From: Neisseria weaveri
Lineage (GTDB): Bacteria > Pseudomonadota > Gammaproteobacteria > Burkholderiales > Neisseriaceae
Direction of reading: 5' to 3'
Length of the DNA: 64,000 nucleotides
Assembly: GCF_900638685.1 (NCBI RefSeq)
Contig: NZ_LR134533.1
Coordinates: 1,054,001 to 1,118,000, forward strand
Positions 61,177-64,000 of this stretch are shown piece by piece (position 1 is the first letter of the stretch; every line of letters starts with the position of its first letter). A program made the position numbers and the translations under genes. The notes under the pieces are model-generated. The model was given only the letters and a program-made list of their open reading frames with translations, had not been told where the DNA came from and searched no databases.

Positions 61177-61205
61177 CACCCTGCCGCTTTTCCAACAGCA
61201 GGGTG
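61177..61205 (-). terminator. Terminator of the NCS2 permease gene
   Basis: On the minus strand CACCCTGC and GCAGGGTG pair across a 13-base loop and are followed by TTTTGTTTT. Confidence 0.85.
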
Positions 61206-61228
61206 CCTCACGCAAACAAACCGGCGGA

Positions 61229-62545
61229 TTACGCGCCCAAGAACCAGAATTTTGCCGCCCACAACACGGCAACGATCCAAACCATAGGCGGTACGTCTTT
61301 TGCACGGTTGCACAGTAATTTAATTACGGCATAGCTGATAAAGCCCATCGCGATACCGTCAGCAATCGAGTAAGAGAAAGGCATGAAAACAATAGTCAGG
61401 AAAGCCGGAGCGGCCTCAGTCAAATCATTCCAATCGATTTCCACCGCGCTGCGCATCATCTGCACGCCCACATACAGCAAAGCCGGAGCCGTTGCAAAAG
61501 CAGGCACGCTTTGAGCCAATGGCGAGAACCACAAGCAGGCCAACATTAACACACCCACCGTCACCGCAGTCAAACCGGTACGGCCGCCTGCAGACACACC
61601 GGCCGCACTTTCAACATAAGGCGTAATCGAAGAAGTTCCCAACGTCGCACCGGCCACAATCGCAGTCGAATCGGCAAACAGAGCACGTTTCAAGCGGGGT
61701 AATTTACCGTCCTGCAACAAACCTGCACGGTGCGATACGCCGACCAGCGTACCGGTACTGTCGAACAAATCCACCAGAAAGAAAACGAAAATCACACTGA
61801 TCATGCTGGCAGTAAACAAGCCGTTAAAGTCCATCTGCATAAAGGTCGGCGCCACACTCGGCACACTGCCGACCACGCCTTTAAACTCGGCCAAACCCAT
61901 AGCAATCGCGATAACGGTAATTGCCAAAATACTCAAAATAATGGCACCACGAACACGGTAATAATCCAACATCACAATCATCACGAAGCCCAGCATGGCC
62001 AACAAAGCAGCCGGGTTGTGCACATCGCCCATACTCACCAAAGTAGCCGGATTGGCAACGATAACTCCCGCTCCTTTCAAAGCAATCAACGCCAAAAACA
62101 AGCCGACACCGGCAGCAATCGACATTTTCAAAGACATCGGCAACGCATTGACAATCGCCTCGCGCACTTTGAAAAAGCTAAACAGGATAAAAATCAAACC
62201 GGACATAAATACGGCGCCCAATGCAATCTGCCAAGGCACGCCCATGCCTTTAACAACAGCATAAGTGAAATAAGCATTCAAGCCCATGCCGGGAGCCAAA
62301 GCAATCGGATAATTGGCAAACAGCCCCATAATAAAGCAGCCGATGGCCGCAGAAATACAGGTGGCCACGAATACCGCACCGATATCCATGCCTGTTTCAG
62401 ACAAAATCAGCGGGTTGACAATGACGATATAGCACATTGTCAGGAAGGTAGTCAGACCGGCCAGCAGCTCGGTACGGACACTGGTGCCATGCTCACTCAA
62501 TTTGAATAAGCGTTCGAACAAATTCGGATTAGACGGGTTGCTCAT
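61229..62545 (-). CDS. NCS2-family (AzgA-like) purine permease
   Basis: This 438-residue inner-membrane transporter has 12-14 helices and the AzgA/PbuG-type signatures: TFLTMCYIVIVNPLILSETGMD, APGMGLNAYFTYAVV, FFLVDLFDSTGTLVGVSHRAGLL, and GTSSITPYVESAAGVSAGGRTGLTAV. Members carry hypoxanthine, guanine and adenine with protons. The exact substrate is not visible, and there is no purine riboswitch that I can recognise upstream. Confidence 0.92.
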   Translation of the reverse strand: MSNPSNPNLFERLFKLSEHGTSVRTELLAGLTTFLTMCYIVIVNPLILSETGMDIGAVFVATCISAAIGCFIMGLFANYPIALAPGMGLNAYFTYAVVKGMGVPWQIALGAVFMSGLIFILFSFFKVREAIVNALPMSLKMSIAAGVGLFLALIALKGAGVIVANPATLVSMGDVHNPAALLAMLGFVMIVMLDYYRVRGAIILSILAITVIAIAMGLAEFKGVVGSVPSVAPTFMQMDFNGLFTASMISVIFVFFLVDLFDSTGTLVGVSHRAGLLQDGKLPRLKRALFADSTAIVAGATLGTSSITPYVESAAGVSAGGRTGLTAVTVGVLMLACLWFSPLAQSVPAFATAPALLYVGVQMMRSAVEIDWNDLTEAAPAFLTIVFMPFSYSIADGIAMGFISYAVIKLLCNRAKDVPPMVWIVAVLWAAKFWFLGA

Positions 62546-62851
62546 AATCGATTTTCAAATACAAAAGATAAAAAAGGATACCGATTATAACGAATTTTAA
62601 CATTCCCCATACCGGCATTGCGCCGATTCCTAAGCAAATATCGGCTAAAACCCGACGCATCCGATAAAAACAGCAAACAAGTGTTGTATTTTTATTTCAA
62701 AACCACCGGACGTATTCGACCATTTAATTCAGCCATTTATAAATAAATTTACATACACATCTGTATTTTTACATGCAAAGGCCGTTTGAAAATTGCCCCT
62801 ATCCACATAACTCATTAAAATAAAAAAATTTTCAAGAACCGCCTATTCGGT
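62546..62851. other. Divergent intergenic region between the permease gene and mlaF
   Basis: These 306 bases are AT-rich and contain no gene. One degenerate DUS, GGCCGTTTGAA, lies at 62780-62790. Confidence 0.6.
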
Positions 62852-63649
62852 ATGACAACTCCATTTATCGAAATGAAAGATGTGGCATTCGCCTACGGCG
62901 ACCGCCCGATACTGAAAAACATCAGCTTTCACATCCAACAAGGCCACTTTGCCGCCATCATGGGTGGCTCCGGCAGCGGCAAGACCACCTTAATGCGTCT
63001 GATAACCGGACAAATCCACCCGCAGCAAGGCCAAGTGCTGATTGAAGGCCGTGACTTGGCCAAGTTCGGCGCAGACGAACTTTACGAGCACCGCCGCCGT
63101 ATGGGCGTACTGTTCCAACACGGCGCACTGTTTACCGACTTGTCGGTTTACGACAATATCGCTTTTCCCATGCGAGAATTGACCAAGCTGCCGGAAGAAA
63201 TCATCCGCGATTTTGTCATCTTGAAACTAAATGCCGTCGGCTTGCGCGGCGTAGAAAAACTGATGCCGTCTGAACTATCAGGCGGCATGGCCAGACGCGT
63301 GGCTTTGGCCAGAACCATTGCGCTAGACCCCGAGTTGATGCTGTTTGACGAACCGTTTACCGGCCTGGATCCGATTTCATTAGGCGTCATCGCACATTTA
63401 ATCAGCCGCATTAACAAGGCGTTGCGCTCTACCAGCGTGATGGTTTCGCACGACATCGAGCAATCGCTGGCAGTTGTCGACCAAATAATTTTTCTGGCAC
63501 ACGGTGAAATCGTGTTCAGCGGCAGCCCGGAAGAAATGCGCCGACAAGATTCGCCATGGGTCAAACAGTTTATCGGTGGTTTGGCAGACGGGCCGGTTGC
63601 CTATCGCTATCCGGCACAAACCAGCCTGCAACAGGATTTGTTGAGGTAA
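62852..63649 (+). CDS. mlaF: MlaF, ABC transporter ATP-binding subunit
   Basis: This 265-residue ATPase has Walker A GGSGSGKTT at 38-46, the ABC signature LSGGMARRVALAR and Walker B LMLFDEPFTGLD. Together with the MlaE permease after it, the layout is the MlaFEDCB retrograde phospholipid transport system, which maintains outer-membrane lipid asymmetry. In meningococcus this locus has also been described as gltT and linked to glutamate uptake, so older annotation may differ. Confidence 0.93.
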   Translation: MTTPFIEMKDVAFAYGDRPILKNISFHIQQGHFAAIMGGSGSGKTTLMRLITGQIHPQQGQVLIEGRDLAKFGADELYEHRRRMGVLFQHGALFTDLSVYDNIAFPMRELTKLPEEIIRDFVILKLNAVGLRGVEKLMPSELSGGMARRVALARTIALDPELMLFDEPFTGLDPISLGVIAHLISRINKALRSTSVMVSHDIEQSLAVVDQIIFLAHGEIVFSGSPEEMRRQDSPWVKQFIGGLADGPVAYRYPAQTSLQQDLLR

Positions 63650-63836
63650 AAAACGGCACACGCACAAATCACTCAAGCGGAATATGCAGTCATTGATGCT
63701 TTTCAGGTCGGCAAACCATCAAACTATAAAGTTGTCCAACCTATCGACGCAGCAAAACAAACAGTTAAACGGCCGTCTAAACTGCAACATCAACATATAG
63801 AGGCCGTATGAAAATTGAAAGACTTTTAAAAACCAT

Positions 63837-64000
63837 ATGAACTTCATTCAAAACATCGGGCGTAACACGCTCAGTTTTATTCAGGCACTCGGCAGCGTGT
63901 TTCTGTTTTTCATACAGATACTCGCCAAGTCGGGAACCGCACTGACACGGTTCCGCCTAAGCATCCGCCAAGTTTATTTCGCCGGCGTACTGTCGGTTTT
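63837..64000 (+). CDS. mlaE: MlaE, phospholipid ABC transporter permease, N-terminal fragment
   Basis: The window ends after 54 codons, starting MNFIQNIGRNTLSFIQALGS, the usual MlaE N-terminal amphipathic helix, then a hydrophobic segment and LSIRQVYFAGVLS as in the family. MlaE forms the membrane channel of the Mla complex. It begins 187 bases after mlaF, an unusually long gap for this operon, and the gap holds two degenerate DUS. Confidence 0.87.
   Translation, partial: MNFIQNIGRNTLSFIQALGSVFLFFIQILAKSGTALTRFRLSIRQVYFAGVLSV

Larger units (their letters stand above)
60782..61228. other. Intergenic region between tRNA-Phe and the permease gene
   Basis: These 447 bases have no credible gene. 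They include AT-rich DNA upstream of the tRNA, a DUS hairpin (61062-61093) and the permease terminator (61177-61205). Confidence 0.6.

Overview
The window comes from a Neisseria-type chromosome. The 12-mer AGGCCGTCTGAA, the AG dialect of the Neisseria DNA uptake sequence (DUS), recurs throughout. It usually appears as head-to-head pairs that form intrinsic terminators after genes. Gene content agrees: a type IV pilin, comE beside an rRNA operon, MinCDE-OxyR, ACP-type lysozyme inhibitor, Slam and MlaFE. The species cannot be fixed from this sequence alone. Most of the window is ordinary core genome, and I see no insertion sequence, prophage or CRISPR array.

Layout. 0-9 kb, minus strand: the start of prmC, mgtE, the tamA-tamB outer-membrane module, lysA and lptM. 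9-16 kb, mostly plus: cyaY, a PPP-type phosphatase, thiS-yciA-thiG, a DUF2520 gene (minus) and a tight minC-minD-minE-oxyR run. 16-20 kb: a CopD-like membrane protein, two small envelope lipoproteins, a type IV pilin, and about 1.1 kb of AT-rich DNA without genes. 20-26.5 kb, minus: comE and a full rRNA operon (16S, tRNA-Ile, tRNA-Ala, 23S, 5S) with a near-consensus promoter, boxA sites and processing stems. 26.5-33.4 kb, minus: the nine-gene ATP synthase operon, noticeably AT-richer than its flanks and with its own promoter. 33.7-38.2 kb: parB, a flavoprotein, a GlcG/HbpS-like protein, parA and rsmG.

39-45 kb is the most distinctive accessory region. It holds a small secreted protein that looks like a Slam-dependent hemophilin-type hemophore, its Slam outer-membrane exporter, a secreted alpha/beta hydrolase fused to a PDZ domain, and a TonB-dependent haem/haemoglobin-type receptor with a Fur-box-like site just upstream of its start. 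Together these suggest a haem-capture system in which Slam exports the hemophore and the receptor imports haem; the hydrolase-PDZ protein has no obvious place in known versions.

45-64 kb is housekeeping and small accessory genes: an HxlR regulator, DUF896, pirin, mnmG, a GIY-YIG protein, an M50 protease, a dipeptidase, a Sua5/YciO protein, an ACP-like lysozyme inhibitor, a Tat-exported spermidine-dehydrogenase-like flavoprotein, an Rnm-like PHP exonuclease and an S4 protein. Then comes a YgaP/YgaV-like persulfide module, dnaE, tRNA-Phe, an NCS2 purine permease, mlaF and the start of mlaE. mnmG and the first two thirds of dnaE are visibly GC-richer than their surroundings, which fits gene conversion through natural transformation.
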